Positions 1 through 8,500 of a stretch of 64,000 bases of DNA are shown here, piece by piece. The position numbers and the translations under genes were made by a program. The notes beneath the pieces were generated by a model that saw nothing but the letters and a program-made list of their open reading frames with translations, did no database searches and was not told the DNA's origin. Every line of letters starts with the position of its first letter. Position 1 is the stretch's first letter. The DNA lies in contig JAFGVV010000005.1 of assembly GCA_016937795.1 (NCBI GenBank), positions 62,001 to 126,000 of the forward strand. The letters are read 5' to 3'. Source of the stretch: Paludibacteraceae bacterium. Its GTDB lineage: Bacteria; Bacteroidota; Bacteroidia; Bacteroidales; Paludibacteraceae.

Positions 1-70
1 CTGTTTTTTATTTTTCATTCATATTTAATAAGTAATCGATAATTATTGTTGATATGTTTTCATTGCATAT

Positions 71-159
71 GGAACATCCCGAGTATCGGGAGTATACAGT
101 AGTTTTGAAAAAAAACAGAAAAGACAAAGAACACATAGGAATATCCCGAATAACGGGAT
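71..159. repeat. Two copies of a palindrome with GGAAyATCCCG arms
   Basis: Two short palindromes lie at 71-91 (GGAACATCCCGAGTATCGGG) and 138-159 (ATCCCGAATAACGGGAT core). A third, inverted copy is at 6208-6227. The shared arms are ATCCCG/CGGGAT with a 5-6 base centre, preceded by GGAA. They lie in non-coding DNA. They could be a small dispersed repeat family or protein binding sites; the sequence does not decide. Confidence 0.5.
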
Positions 160-241
160 AATTTCAGAGCGATAAAATTATCGTCAGATACTTTTACTAT
201 GTGAACTAAGTTTTTTTTCTTAAATAATTTCTATGTGTTCT
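128..241. repeat. Inverted repeat pair, arms AGAACACATAGRAA
   Basis: The arm at 128-141 (AGAACACATAGGAA) is matched on the opposite strand by 228-241 (TTTCTATGTGTTCT), 12 of 14 bases, with about 86 bases between. A third partial copy (CTATGTGAAC) lies between them at about 198. The arrangement resembles the other REPIN-like pairs in this window. The stretch 1-281 otherwise holds no gene I can support. Confidence 0.45.
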
Positions 242-281
242 ATTGTGATAGAAACATATCATTTAATATTTCAACGAACTT

Positions 282-488
282 ATGTCAGCCCTTTCAAAAA
301 AAATAATATTCGGCATTAGTGTTTTTACTGTTTTTATGATTATTGCTACAGTGCTCAAGCTGGTGTCGGGTCAGCAAACCGAAGAAGGTATTCTTTTCGG
401 ATTGTTTTCGGAAACCGATTTGTTGCTGGGTTTGGCTGTGGCTGTGTTGGTAACTTACAACCGCGAGCGTAAAAGAAAACAGGAATAA
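282..488 (+). CDS. Small membrane protein of unknown function
   Basis: A 68-residue protein with two predicted transmembrane segments, at about residues 8-29 and 37-60. It ends in a strongly basic tail (NRERKRKQE), which places the C-terminus in the cytoplasm by the positive-inside rule. I do not recognise the family. It stands alone, 96 bases upstream of the deacetylase-like gene on the same strand, so co-transcription is possible. The start ATG follows an AT-rich leader without a Shine-Dalgarno motif, which is normal in Bacteroidota. The even hydrophobic pattern and basic tail favour a real gene. Confidence 0.6.
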   Translation: MSALSKKIIFGISVFTVFMIIATVLKLVSGQQTEEGILFGLFSETDLLLGLAVAVLVTYNRERKRKQE

Positions 489-584
489 CTAACCGGGATA
501 TAACAATCAGGGTGTTGTTTTAACCTCCTGGTTACTTTCGTCTGTTTTTCTTGAATATCATTTATTTATAACCGAAATTTCCAA

Positions 585-1901
585 ATGCAGGAAACGATAC
601 AATATCTTATTCAGTTTTTATTAGGCCCTCATGTCCCTGCCTCCGTTGCCGAAACGATAGCATACTGTCAGCCTTCTGAGGCAAGTTCACAACATAAAAT
701 TGTAATTGTGCCTTCGGGGTTTTTCAACAACGAGACTTATGGTAGCGAGGCTTCATTACCTCAAATGCCTTTGAAAATATGGGAGGAAACGCCTCTTATT
801 TATGGTGACGATATTGTGGAAACTATCGATGATAAACTCATTATTTATGCTGACCTTGTCGCTTCAGCCTTTTTTTTGCTAAGTCGCTACGAAGAAATGG
901 TGCGCTCAGATGTGCGCGATATGCATCAGCGTTTCCCCGGAAAGGAGTCTTTACCATATCGGGCGGGTTTTATCGACCGTCCTTTGGTGGACGAATATGG
1001 TCAGATATTACGTCGGCTTCTTCGTGAACAAGACCTTGAACTGTCAGAACCACCTACCCGAATAAATAAAATATATCTTACGCACGATGTAGACCAAATG
1101 GCGCATTATCGCAATGTACGTGGTATGTTGGGTGGTGTGCTTCGTGGGTTTAAGCGTAAAAAGGAGGGAAGTAGAGCACTGAAAAGCTATTTTGGTAATC
1201 TGTGGGACGACCCATGGTACACTTTCCCTTTTTTGTTTAAGACTGACAACGATTTGCGCCAAAAAACCGGAACTGATCGTTGTGAAAATATCACTTTTAT
1301 TCGTTCCTCAGGCGCAAAACTAAAAGAGGATAAACCATTCCCCGATTTATTACATCCCGATTATAAAACGCTTATACGTTATTGTAAAAAGAAGAATATC
1401 TGTATTGGACTTCACACAAGTTTCGAAGCTGGTATTGAGCCGGCACTTATAAGTGCCGAAAAAGTAAAACTTGAGAAGTATTCGGCTGTGAAAATTTTTT
1501 ACAATCGTCATCATTTTCTCAATGCGCGGCATCCTGCCGATATGAAGTTTCTCAAAGAGGCAGGAATTACCGACGATTTTTCGTTAGGCTATGCCGATAT
1601 GGCAGGATTTAGGCTTGGTACTTGTCGGCCGGTGAAATGGATTAATCCGGTTGACCGGTCTGTCGATTGTTCGCTGACGCTCCATAGCCTGAACATAATG
1701 GACAGAACACTCGACGATAAACGCTATATGTATATGAATGCACACGAGGCATACATGTATTGTGTACAGCTTATCGACATTATCGAGCAGCACAATGGAG
1801 AATTGTGTATGCTGTGGCATAATAATTCAGTGGAGAAAACATCAACCTCGTATCATCGTGATCTTTACAAACAATTGATTGAATATCTGTCGGATAAATA
1901 G
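585..1901 (+). CDS. Polysaccharide deacetylase-like protein (DUF7033 type)
   Basis: The 438-residue protein fits the Bacteroidota family with an N-terminal DUF7033-like region (about 1-155) and a NodB-like deacetylase domain. The metal-binding THDVD motif of such deacetylases is at residues 166-170. A late LWHNN motif (near residue 413) is the conserved C-terminal signature. There is no signal peptide, so a cytoplasmic or membrane-associated role is likely. The glycosyltransferase follows 54 bases downstream on the same strand, suggesting a pair that acts on a surface or exported glycan. The substrate cannot be deduced. Family assignment is confident; catalytic activity is inferred. Confidence 0.75.
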   Translation: MQETIQYLIQFLLGPHVPASVAETIAYCQPSEASSQHKIVIVPSGFFNNETYGSEASLPQMPLKIWEETPLIYGDDIVETIDDKLIIYADLVASAFFLLSRYEEMVRSDVRDMHQRFPGKESLPYRAGFIDRPLVDEYGQILRRLLREQDLELSEPPTRINKIYLTHDVDQMAHYRNVRGMLGGVLRGFKRKKEGSRALKSYFGNLWDDPWYTFPFLFKTDNDLRQKTGTDRCENITFIRSSGAKLKEDKPFPDLLHPDYKTLIRYCKKKNICIGLHTSFEAGIEPALISAEKVKLEKYSAVKIFYNRHHFLNARHPADMKFLKEAGITDDFSLGYADMAGFRLGTCRPVKWINPVDRSVDCSLTLHSLNIMDRTLDDKRYMYMNAHEAYMYCVQLIDIIEQHNGELCMLWHNNSVEKTSTSYHRDLYKQLIEYLSDK

Positions 1902-1955
1902 TGTTCGGTATATTGATAATGTGACTTTTTTTTATTATCCAAAATAATTTGTATT

Positions 1956-3080
1956 GTGCGAAAATATTCCAAAACCGGTAATAAAACTCAGCGAAAGAAA
2001 ATAATTTACATGCTCGTTTCGAGCGATTTAGCAACCGATCAGCGCGTACTGAAAGTGGCTAATACATGTCACAACCACAATTACGAGGTGCATTTGGTGG
2101 GAAGGCTTTTGCCTTTTAGTGCTGCTGTGCAACAGCCTTTTCAGTGCGAACGTAAAAAGCTTAAATTCAATCAGTCTTTTTTGTTCTATGCCGAGATGAA
2201 TATTCGTTTTTTCTGGATGTTGTTGCGTCATAAATTTGATATTGTGATTGCCAACGATACCGATACACTTCCGGCTGCGTGGTTAGCTTCTACGCTCAAA
2301 CGTAAGATTCTGCTATTCGATGCACATGAACTTTTTCCTGAAGTACCTGAACTTGAGAATCGCCCTCGTGTGAAAGCATTCTGGGAGTCGGTTGAAAACT
2401 TTATTTTTCCAATGCTAAAAAATGCATATACAGTGTGCGATTCTATTGCGCAATATTATCAACAAAAGTATAATATTAAAATGCAGGTAGTGCGTAATAT
2501 GCCTTATTTCAGAGAGCCACACGAGAAATTACTGAACTATAGCCCCGATAGGATAATATTGTATCAAGGCGCTCTAAATACGGGTCGTGGGCTCGAGTGG
2601 GTGATCGATGCTATGCCGATGGTTTCACAAGCTGTACTTGTGATTATTGGTGATGGCGATATACGTAAGCAACTCGAAGAGCGTGTGCGCGAAGCCGGTC
2701 TTACTGCTCGGGTTTATTTTATGGGACGAATTAGTGGAACCGATCTGTTTCGCTATACATCGTCGGCAGATGTAGGTTTGTGTTTGCTCGAAAAACGTGG
2801 CCTGAGCTATTATTATGCCTTACCAAACCGTATATTCGATCTTATTCAGTCAGGTGTACCGGTACTTGCAACCGGTTTTCCTGAAATACGAAATATCGTG
2901 CAAAAATACCGAACCGGATTGCTTACTCAAAGTACCGAACCCCGTGAAATTGCAGGTTTACTCAATCGTCTGCTCGACAAGCCTTTGCCGGTATCTCATT
3001 TTCCTGAGTTGGCAACTCAGTTCTGCTGGGAAAACGAAGAAAAGGTACTTCTTCAGATTATTCAAAACGCAAAAAAATAA
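1956..3080 (+). CDS. Glycosyltransferase family 4
   Basis: A 374-residue GT-B fold glycosyltransferase. The N-terminal half carries the acceptor-side Rossmann domain (LVSSDLATDQRVLKVA near residue 20). The C-terminal half has the donor-binding features of GT4: YQGALNTGRGLE, a VIIGDGD strand, and the PNRIFDLIQSGVPVLAT region with an upstream acidic residue. It would transfer a sugar from a nucleotide-sugar donor in the cytoplasm; donor and acceptor are unknown. The start used is GTG at 1956; an in-frame ATG at 2010 would give 356 residues and is a reasonable alternative. It is followed by a strong hairpin terminator. Confidence 0.85.
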   Translation: MRKYSKTGNKTQRKKIIYMLVSSDLATDQRVLKVANTCHNHNYEVHLVGRLLPFSAAVQQPFQCERKKLKFNQSFLFYAEMNIRFFWMLLRHKFDIVIANDTDTLPAAWLASTLKRKILLFDAHELFPEVPELENRPRVKAFWESVENFIFPMLKNAYTVCDSIAQYYQQKYNIKMQVVRNMPYFREPHEKLLNYSPDRIILYQGALNTGRGLEWVIDAMPMVSQAVLVIIGDGDIRKQLEERVREAGLTARVYFMGRISGTDLFRYTSSADVGLCLLEKRGLSYYYALPNRIFDLIQSGVPVLATGFPEIRNIVQKYRTGLLTQSTEPREIAGLLNRLLDKPLPVSHFPELATQFCWENEEKVLLQIIQNAKK

Positions 3081-3090
3081 ACCCCTATAT

Positions 3091-3132
3091 ACTAAAAAAG
3101 CTCCTTTGAATTTTTCAAGGGAGCTTTTAGTA
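3091..3132. terminator. Bidirectional intrinsic terminator
   Basis: Long imperfect hairpin with arms ACTAAAAAAGCTCCTTTGAA and TTCAAGGGAGCTTTTAGT around a 3-base loop. T-rich arms on both strands suit termination of the glycosyltransferase gene (+) and of the convergent histone-like gene (-). Confidence 0.8.
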
Positions 3133-3180
3133 TAAAATAATATGCAGTTTATTGTATATGCACGAGAAAGTGTTTCTGAA

Positions 3181-3357
3181 TTATTTTTTTGATTCTTCCA
3201 AAGAAACTTTTCTGAATTCTTTCAACATTTTTTCCAGTTCGAGTGAACTTTTGCGGGCACGAGTACCAGCTGCTTTATTACCTTTTTCCGACTGCATACC
3301 TGCATCTTTTACAAAAACATCAAATTCAGCTTTGATTTTGTTAATAATTGCTTCCAT
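3181..3357 (-). CDS. Histone H1-like protein (Hc1 type)
   Basis: A short gene read on the minus strand from ATG at 3357 to TAA at 3181, giving 58 residues rich in Lys, Glu and Ala. It starts MEAIINKIKAEFDVFVKDAG and contains the GNKAAGTRARK stretch typical of Bacteroidota Hc1-like proteins. The ending is EFRKVSLEESKK. Such proteins are thought to be small nucleoid-associated DNA-binding proteins. The length matches the family, which runs to about 57-60 residues. A -7 element (TATATTTG) lies about 50 bases upstream. It is easily missed because of its length. Confidence 0.85.
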   Translation of the reverse strand: MEAIINKIKAEFDVFVKDAGMQSEKGNKAAGTRARKSSLELEKMLKEFRKVSLEESKK

Positions 3358-3409
3358 TTTTACGATTGATTTTTGATTTATTATTTGGTTATTATCTAAA
3401 AACTATTTG

Positions 3410-3417
3410 CAAATATA
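3410..3417 (-). promoter_or_regulatory. Promoter -7 element of the histone-like gene
   Basis: On the minus strand the bases read TATATTTG, a perfect match to the Bacteroidota -7 consensus TAnnTTTG, about 53 bases before the start codon. No clear -33 TTTG is present. Confidence 0.5.
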
Positions 3418-3820
3418 ATAATTTAGTAAAACTTAAAAGCATTTTAAGCGATTTTTTATTCACTTTCGATATATTTTTTTTTGATATTTGTGTTTTGATA
3501 TTTGTGAAATCACCATATCTGTCAGATTATCAATTAAATGTAAGTTTGTAAAGTTTTTGTTCATTATTCAAGATTTTTAGCGTAATTAGTTCAAGAAAAT
3601 ACAAATATCTTTCGGAATGCCATTTTTAGAGTATTTCAGAGCGTATGTTGTAGCCGAAATCGACTATTCTGCTTCGTACGCAAAAAAATAGTTTTTTTAA
3701 GCTAATGTGTTTTTTAGAATGTAATTTCTTATAAAACCATATTATTTCTCTTTCTGTCGAGAATTTCTATTCTCATATGAAATGTGTTCGGGACTATTGG
3801 CACCTTCAATTAAACAGATA
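3418..3820. other. Non-coding AT-rich stretch
   Basis: Between the histone-like promoter and the terminator of the prolyl oligopeptidase gene I see no gene, RNA or clear repeat. The stretch is AT-rich with many stops in all frames. Confidence 0.6.
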
Positions 3821-3857
3821 AAAAAAACGTCCTGCATTTTTTTTGCAGGACGTTTCT
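3821..3857 (-). terminator. Intrinsic terminator of the prolyl oligopeptidase gene
   Basis: Perfect 12-bp stem AAACGTCCTGCA / TGCAGGACGTTT around a T-rich loop. On the minus strand it ends in a run of T. It lies about 20 bases past the stop codon. Confidence 0.9.
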
Positions 3858-3878
3858 GTTAATGTGTCTAGATGATTT

Positions 3879-5993
3879 TCAGAACTTAGGTTTCATACCC
3901 AGGTTAAACATCACAAAGGACCACATGTCGGCTTGTGCGTCAATCACTTTCGCAATCGGTTTGCCTGCACCATGTCCGGCATTGGTGTCGATGCGAATAA
4001 GTGAAGGATAATTGCCTGTATTGGCATGTTGCAATGTGGCTGCAAACTTAAACGAATGTGCTGGTACTACGCGATCGTCGTGGTCACCTGTCATAACCAT
4101 GGTGGCGGGATATTTTACGCCTTCTTTTACATTGTGCAAGGGTGAGTAAGCTTTCAGATATTCAAACATTTCGGTGCTTTCGTCGCTTGTGCCATAATCG
4201 GTAGCCCATGCCCAGCCAATGGTGAATTTCTGGTAACGTAGCATGTCGAGTACACCTACTTCGGGAATAGCTACAGCAAACAGTTCGGGACGCTGAGTCA
4301 TACAGGCACCAATCAGCAAGCCACCATTAGAACCTCCGTTTATAGCTAGTTTTTCCGATGAAGTATATTTTTCCGCAATCAGATATTCGGCAGCAGCTAT
4401 AAAGTCGTCGAAAACATTTTGTTTTTGCATTTTTGTGCCGGCTTTGTGCCATTTTTCGCCATACTCGCCACCACCGCGTATATTTGCTACTACATAGATA
4501 CCACCTTGTTCGAGGAATGGAATACGAGCAACGCTGAACGAAGGATTCAGGCTGATATTGAAGCCGCCATATCCGTAAAGCATAAGTGGATTTTTGCCAT
4601 CCTTTTTCATGCCCTTTTTGTAAGTGATAAACATAGGTACTTTTGTGCCGTCGTTCGAAGTGTAGAATTGTTGTTCGCTTACATAATCTTCAGGGTTGAA
4701 TTTAACCTCGGTTTTGCGAAAAACCTCCGATTTGTTTTCGGCCACATCCAAACGGTAAATAGTAGGAGGGAAGGTAAACGAAGTGAAGGTGTAAAAAGCT
4801 TCATTGTCATCTTTATCTCCCGAGAAGCCACCTACAGTGCCAATAGTGGGCAATTCCATTTCGTAAAGTTTATTGCCACTAAAATCGTACACATATACAT
4901 GATTGGCTGCATCCTGCAGATATTCAGCAAACACTTTTCCTCCAAGTATGCTTACGCTTTCGAGTACATCTTTTGTTTCGGGCAAAATAGTTTTCCAGTT
5001 TTCGCGTGCAGTATTTGCAGGGTCCACTTCCATTAATTGTTGATTCGAAGCTTTCCAGTTGGTTATTACATATAGCTTTCCGTTCACATGATCTACTACA
5101 CCATAATCGTTTTCGAAGCCGGCTTCGAGTGTAACAAGCGGGGCATTCGGTTTGCTCAAATCTTTAATATATAGCGAATTTCCTGAGGTAGATTCGGTTT
5201 CGGAGATAATCAGATATTTTTCGTCGTCGGTTACAGAAGCACCACAGTTGCGCAAGGGGAATTTTTTATTCTCAAAAACTAATTTGTCGCTGTTTTGAGT
5301 TTCGCCCACATTGTGGTAGTAAATTTTATGGTATTCGTTTTTGTTTGAGAATTCTTTTCCGACTTCAGGAGCATCATAAGCGCTGTAATAAAAACCATCA
5401 CCCTGCCACGAGATACCTGAGAATTTTACCCATTTAATAACATCGGTCAACAATTCGCGGGTCGCAAGATCCATTATGTATATTTCGTTCCAGTCTGATC
5501 CACTGCGGGCGATGCTATAGGCTAAATACTTCCCGTTGTTCGAAAATGCTATTTGCGAAAGAGCTACTGTGCCATCTTCCGAAAGCTTGTTCGGGTCCAG
5601 AAGTACTTCAGCATCTGCATCGAGACTAGCCTGACGATAAAGTGCACTTTGATTTTGTAAGCCATCGTTTTTAAAGAAATAGTACTGACCATTTTTCTTA
5701 AAAGGTGAGCCATATTTTGGATAGTCGTAAATTTTTGTAAGACGCTCTTTGAGAGAGTTGCGGAATTTAATGCCATCGAGATAAGAGTATGTAAGTTCAT
5801 TCTGAGCAATTACCCATGCCTCAGTAGCTGCTGAAGTGTCGTTTTCGAGCCAGCGATAAGGTTCTGCAACTTCAACGCCAAAATAGTTGTCGGTCACATC
5901 TTCGCGTATAGTTTCCGGATAAGTTAGTTTGGGCTGCGTATTGCAGGCCGTCATCACTAATAGTGGAATTGACATTTTTAGTAGTGTTTTCAT
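3879..5993 (-). CDS. Prolyl oligopeptidase family serine peptidase (S9), lipoprotein
   Basis: The 704-residue protein has a lipoprotein signal peptide (lipobox ending at Cys17, LLVMTAC), so it is exported and membrane-anchored. An N-terminal beta-propeller domain (about 60-440) precedes an alpha/beta-hydrolase domain. The nucleophile is Ser555 in GGSNGG. The acid is in GDHDDRV (Asp near 640) and the base is His674 in AGHGAGK, the order of the S9A family. It would cleave proline-containing oligopeptides in the periplasm or at the surface. Length agrees with the family. It is a single-gene transcript with its own terminator. Confidence 0.95.
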   Translation of the reverse strand: MKTLLKMSIPLLVMTACNTQPKLTYPETIREDVTDNYFGVEVAEPYRWLENDTSAATEAWVIAQNELTYSYLDGIKFRNSLKERLTKIYDYPKYGSPFKKNGQYYFFKNDGLQNQSALYRQASLDADAEVLLDPNKLSEDGTVALSQIAFSNNGKYLAYSIARSGSDWNEIYIMDLATRELLTDVIKWVKFSGISWQGDGFYYSAYDAPEVGKEFSNKNEYHKIYYHNVGETQNSDKLVFENKKFPLRNCGASVTDDEKYLIISETESTSGNSLYIKDLSKPNAPLVTLEAGFENDYGVVDHVNGKLYVITNWKASNQQLMEVDPANTARENWKTILPETKDVLESVSILGGKVFAEYLQDAANHVYVYDFSGNKLYEMELPTIGTVGGFSGDKDDNEAFYTFTSFTFPPTIYRLDVAENKSEVFRKTEVKFNPEDYVSEQQFYTSNDGTKVPMFITYKKGMKKDGKNPLMLYGYGGFNISLNPSFSVARIPFLEQGGIYVVANIRGGGEYGEKWHKAGTKMQKQNVFDDFIAAAEYLIAEKYTSSEKLAINGGSNGGLLIGACMTQRPELFAVAIPEVGVLDMLRYQKFTIGWAWATDYGTSDESTEMFEYLKAYSPLHNVKEGVKYPATMVMTGDHDDRVVPAHSFKFAATLQHANTGNYPSLIRIDTNAGHGAGKPIAKVIDAQADMWSFVMFNLGMKPKF

Positions 5994-6429
5994 TGATTTA
6001 TATTTTTTAAAATGATTTTTTACAGATTGCTTTGTATATAAGTAATAGGAATAATTTAATGCCGCATTTTAGCAGAATTTCAAATGCCATAAATAAGTTA
6101 ATGCTGCTCTTTTGAAAGGCTTTTGTACCTTCTTTCGGTTGTTTAGCACCGTTTGCACAAACAATATAGTCCAATTTCGACTTTGTCTCATTGATACTAT
6201 TTGTTTCCCCGTTAAACGGGATGTTCCAAAAGCAACGACATTAAAAATAAAATTCGATTAATATGAATAATATTCTTAGTTTAACCCGCTAAACGCCCTC
6301 AGTCAAGTCCAAAATCCATTTCAAAATAGCTATCAAAAATTACGACATTATATTCTTCCTACTACTTAACTTACATACATTTATACAGAGTTTCGGTTTG
6401 TTATTCGGGATATGCTTCGTACTAATTTC
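5994..6429. other. Non-coding stretch with one palindrome
   Basis: A 436-base gap upstream of the prolyl oligopeptidase gene and past the end of the 98-residue membrane protein gene. Apart from the palindrome at 6208-6227 I see no gene or RNA. Both neighbours are on the minus strand, so the promoter of the peptidase gene must lie in the first 150 bases, but I find no clear TAnnTTTG there. Confidence 0.5.
6208..6227. repeat. Third copy of the GGAACATCCCG palindrome, inverted
   Basis: CCCGTTAAACGGGATGTTCC is the reverse complement pattern of the palindromes at 71-91 and 138-159 (GGAACATCCCG then CGGG). It shares the outer GGAACATCCCG arm exactly with the copy at 71. Confidence 0.5.
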
Positions 6430-6726
6430 CTATATCATTGCGAAACTCCCAATCAGATAAGGCATTGCAGAAATCATAAACCCGGATGCTATTTTGAAAC
6501 TATCCGATTTATAAAATATAAACACTAGGATAAGATCTGGCATTGTGCTGAGCATTAGTAGTTTGCCTATGAGTGGGCCCGGGTAAAGTTGTCTTAGCAT
6601 TTCGATAAGCGATAAATCGACAGGGTAAAACCGTTCGAGATAAACCCAGATAAACAATGCAGGCAAAAGTAGTCCTGGAATCAGACCAAGCAAAAAGTGG
6701 TTATATTTCGTTGAATTAATAGCCAT
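6430..6726 (-). CDS. Membrane protein of unknown function
   Basis: A 98-residue hydrophobic protein with three likely membrane helices, at about 10-30, 52-72 and 78-97. There is no recognisable motif beyond a central loop LRQLYPGPLIGK. It lies 16 bases downstream of surE on the same strand and is probably co-transcribed with surE and gldF. I recognise no function. The tight spacing to surE is the main support that it is real. Confidence 0.65.
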   Translation of the reverse strand: MAINSTKYNHFLLGLIPGLLLPALFIWVYLERFYPVDLSLIEMLRQLYPGPLIGKLLMLSTMPDLILVFIFYKSDSFKIASGFMISAMPYLIGSFAMI

Positions 6727-6742
6727 TTGTTAATTAATGTGA

Positions 6743-7501
6743 TCAGAAATTCCATTTACGTACAAAACTCAATTGTTCATAGTCAGTGAGATCAATTTTT
6801 GAAGGGACCACTGAGATATATCCATTTGCCAATGCCCATTCGTCGGTGTCCTGTGCTTGAGGTTCGTGGTTGTTGAAATATCCGGTGAGCCAGTAATACG
6901 CTTTGCCATGTGGGTCGGTACGCTTGGCAAATTCTTTTGTCCAGTTGCCTTTGCACTGACGCGATACGCGAATTCCTTTTATTTCACCCACAGGTGCATT
7001 AACGTTCAGGCAAGTGCCATCTGGCAATCCGTTATTCAGTGTCTGGAGGGTTATTTGTGTGATAAATTTTTCGAAATTACTAAAATCGGCATTTGGCGAA
7101 TGGTCGCAAATTGAGAAGCCGATTGATGGAATTCCATTGTCGCAACCTTCGAGAACAGCGCCCATAGTGCCAGAGTAAATTATATTGATGGCTGCATTCG
7201 AACCATGATTTATACCTGAGACTAATAAGTCGGGTTTGCGTGCGAGCACATCGTTAAGTGCCAGTTTTACACAATCGGTAGGGGTGCCGGTACATGCATA
7301 GCGGATGAGTCCTTCGTGCTCTTCTAATTTACGAAAACGAACAGGGTGCGTTACTGTTATGGCATTCGATTGTCCCGAACGGGCACCATCGGGTGCCATT
7401 ACCACTACATCGCCTATTTGCAGCATTAATTTTGTAAGTATATTTATTCCCGGAGCAGCGTCTCCGTCGTCGTTGGTTATTAGTATAAGCGGTTTGTTCA
7501 T
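6743..7501 (-). CDS. surE: 5'/3'-nucleotidase SurE
   Basis: A 252-residue SurE phosphatase, which removes phosphate from nucleoside monophosphates in the cytoplasm. The metal-binding NDDG is at residues 9-12. The SGQSNAIT loop (about 42-49) and SGINHGSNAA with IYSGTMGA (about 95-115) are the other family signatures. Length matches the family. It sits 65 bases downstream of gldF and 16 bases upstream of the small membrane protein, likely one transcript. Confidence 0.95.
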   Translation of the reverse strand: MNKPLILITNDDGDAAPGINILTKLMLQIGDVVVMAPDGARSGQSNAITVTHPVRFRKLEEHEGLIRYACTGTPTDCVKLALNDVLARKPDLLVSGINHGSNAAINIIYSGTMGAVLEGCDNGIPSIGFSICDHSPNADFSNFEKFITQITLQTLNNGLPDGTCLNVNAPVGEIKGIRVSRQCKGNWTKEFAKRTDPHGKAYYWLTGYFNNHEPQAQDTDEWALANGYISVVPSKIDLTDYEQLSFVRKWNF

Positions 7502-7565
7502 TTATGTTTATTTTTTAGATGAATGGTTTTAGGTTGGCAAATAATTGTTTTTATTGGTGATTTAA

Positions 7566-8294
7566 TTATAACTTTTTATTGATAATATTTTTTGTGAAGA
7601 ATAAAAAGGTCAGTGATACAAGAAAAAAATAGGCAATATCACGTGAATCAATCACACCACGACTCATCGATTGGTAATGCGACTGAATGCCTAACGCACC
7701 AAGAGTTTGTATGGTGCTTCCCGATTTGAAAAAGCCGGTAAGTAATTCGAATCCGTAAAGCATAAAAAACGAAACTACCACAGCTACCACAAAGGCGATA
7801 ATCTGATTCGACGAAACGGCTGAAGCAAAAGTGCCAATGGCCACATATACGGCCGACAGAAATACCAGTCCGAGAAATGAACCCCAGAATGCTCCGGAAT
7901 CCACATTGCCCAATGGCTCAGCCATATACGATACACTGAAATAATATATCAAAGTAGGCAAAAGCGAAAGCAAAACCAATATCCAGCCTGCGAAATATTT
8001 TCCCAGTACTATGCTCCATTTTCTAATAGGCTTGGTGATAAGAAGTTCCCATGTACCTGTTTGTTTTTCTTCGGCAAAAAGCCGCATACTTACAGCCGGA
8101 CATAAAAAAAGAAATAGCCAGGGGGCTATGTGAAACAATCCATCTACATTGGCGTAACCTGAGTCAGGTATGTTGAACTGTCCCGGGATAACCCATAAAA
8201 AGAGCCCTGTGAGGATCAGAAATATGGCAATCACTACATAGCCTGTGGCATTACTGAAGAAACTGCGTAATTCTTTATTTAAAATGGATAACAT
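7566..8294 (-). CDS. gldF: GldF-type ABC transporter permease
   Basis: A 242-residue ABC-2 type permease with six membrane helices. It has an N-terminal KELRSFFSNATGYVV start and the internal RLFAEEKQTGTWELL motif of the gliding-associated GldF family. GldF forms an inner-membrane transporter with the GldA ATPase and GldG. The usual partner gldG normally follows directly, but here surE follows after 65 bases. The partners are therefore elsewhere or missing. Family membership is confident; a link to gliding is not implied by the sequence. Confidence 0.85.
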   Translation of the reverse strand: MLSILNKELRSFFSNATGYVVIAIFLILTGLFLWVIPGQFNIPDSGYANVDGLFHIAPWLFLFLCPAVSMRLFAEEKQTGTWELLITKPIRKWSIVLGKYFAGWILVLLSLLPTLIYYFSVSYMAEPLGNVDSGAFWGSFLGLVFLSAVYVAIGTFASAVSSNQIIAFVVAVVVSFFMLYGFELLTGFFKSGSTIQTLGALGIQSHYQSMSRGVIDSRDIAYFFLVSLTFLFFTKNIINKKL

Positions 8295-8447
8295 CTTTTT
8301 AGTTCTGAGTTTTTATTTCTGAGTCTTCACCATACACATACTTTAAGAGCTAAGGCTGAAGTATGAGGGAGTTAATAAATATTTAATATTTAATTTTCAG
8401 TAATTGAAATGAGTATGATTAACTAAATAATTTTCAAGTACTTTTTT

Positions 8448-8455
8448 TATCTTTG
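8448..8455 (+). promoter_or_regulatory. Promoter -7 element of the PagL-like gene
   Basis: TATCTTTG matches the Bacteroidota -7 consensus TAnnTTTG, 45 bases before the start codon at 8501. A TTTT stretch at 8431 is the nearest -33 candidate but is too close for ideal spacing. Confidence 0.55.
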
Positions 8456-8500
8456 CGCTGTCAAAGATAATTAAAAAAAATAACCACATAAAATGCTAGC

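Noticed and set aside
4419..5036. 205-codon open frame antisense to the prolyl oligopeptidase gene
   Set aside because: It lies wholly inside a well-supported gene with catalytic motifs; its translation has no family features.
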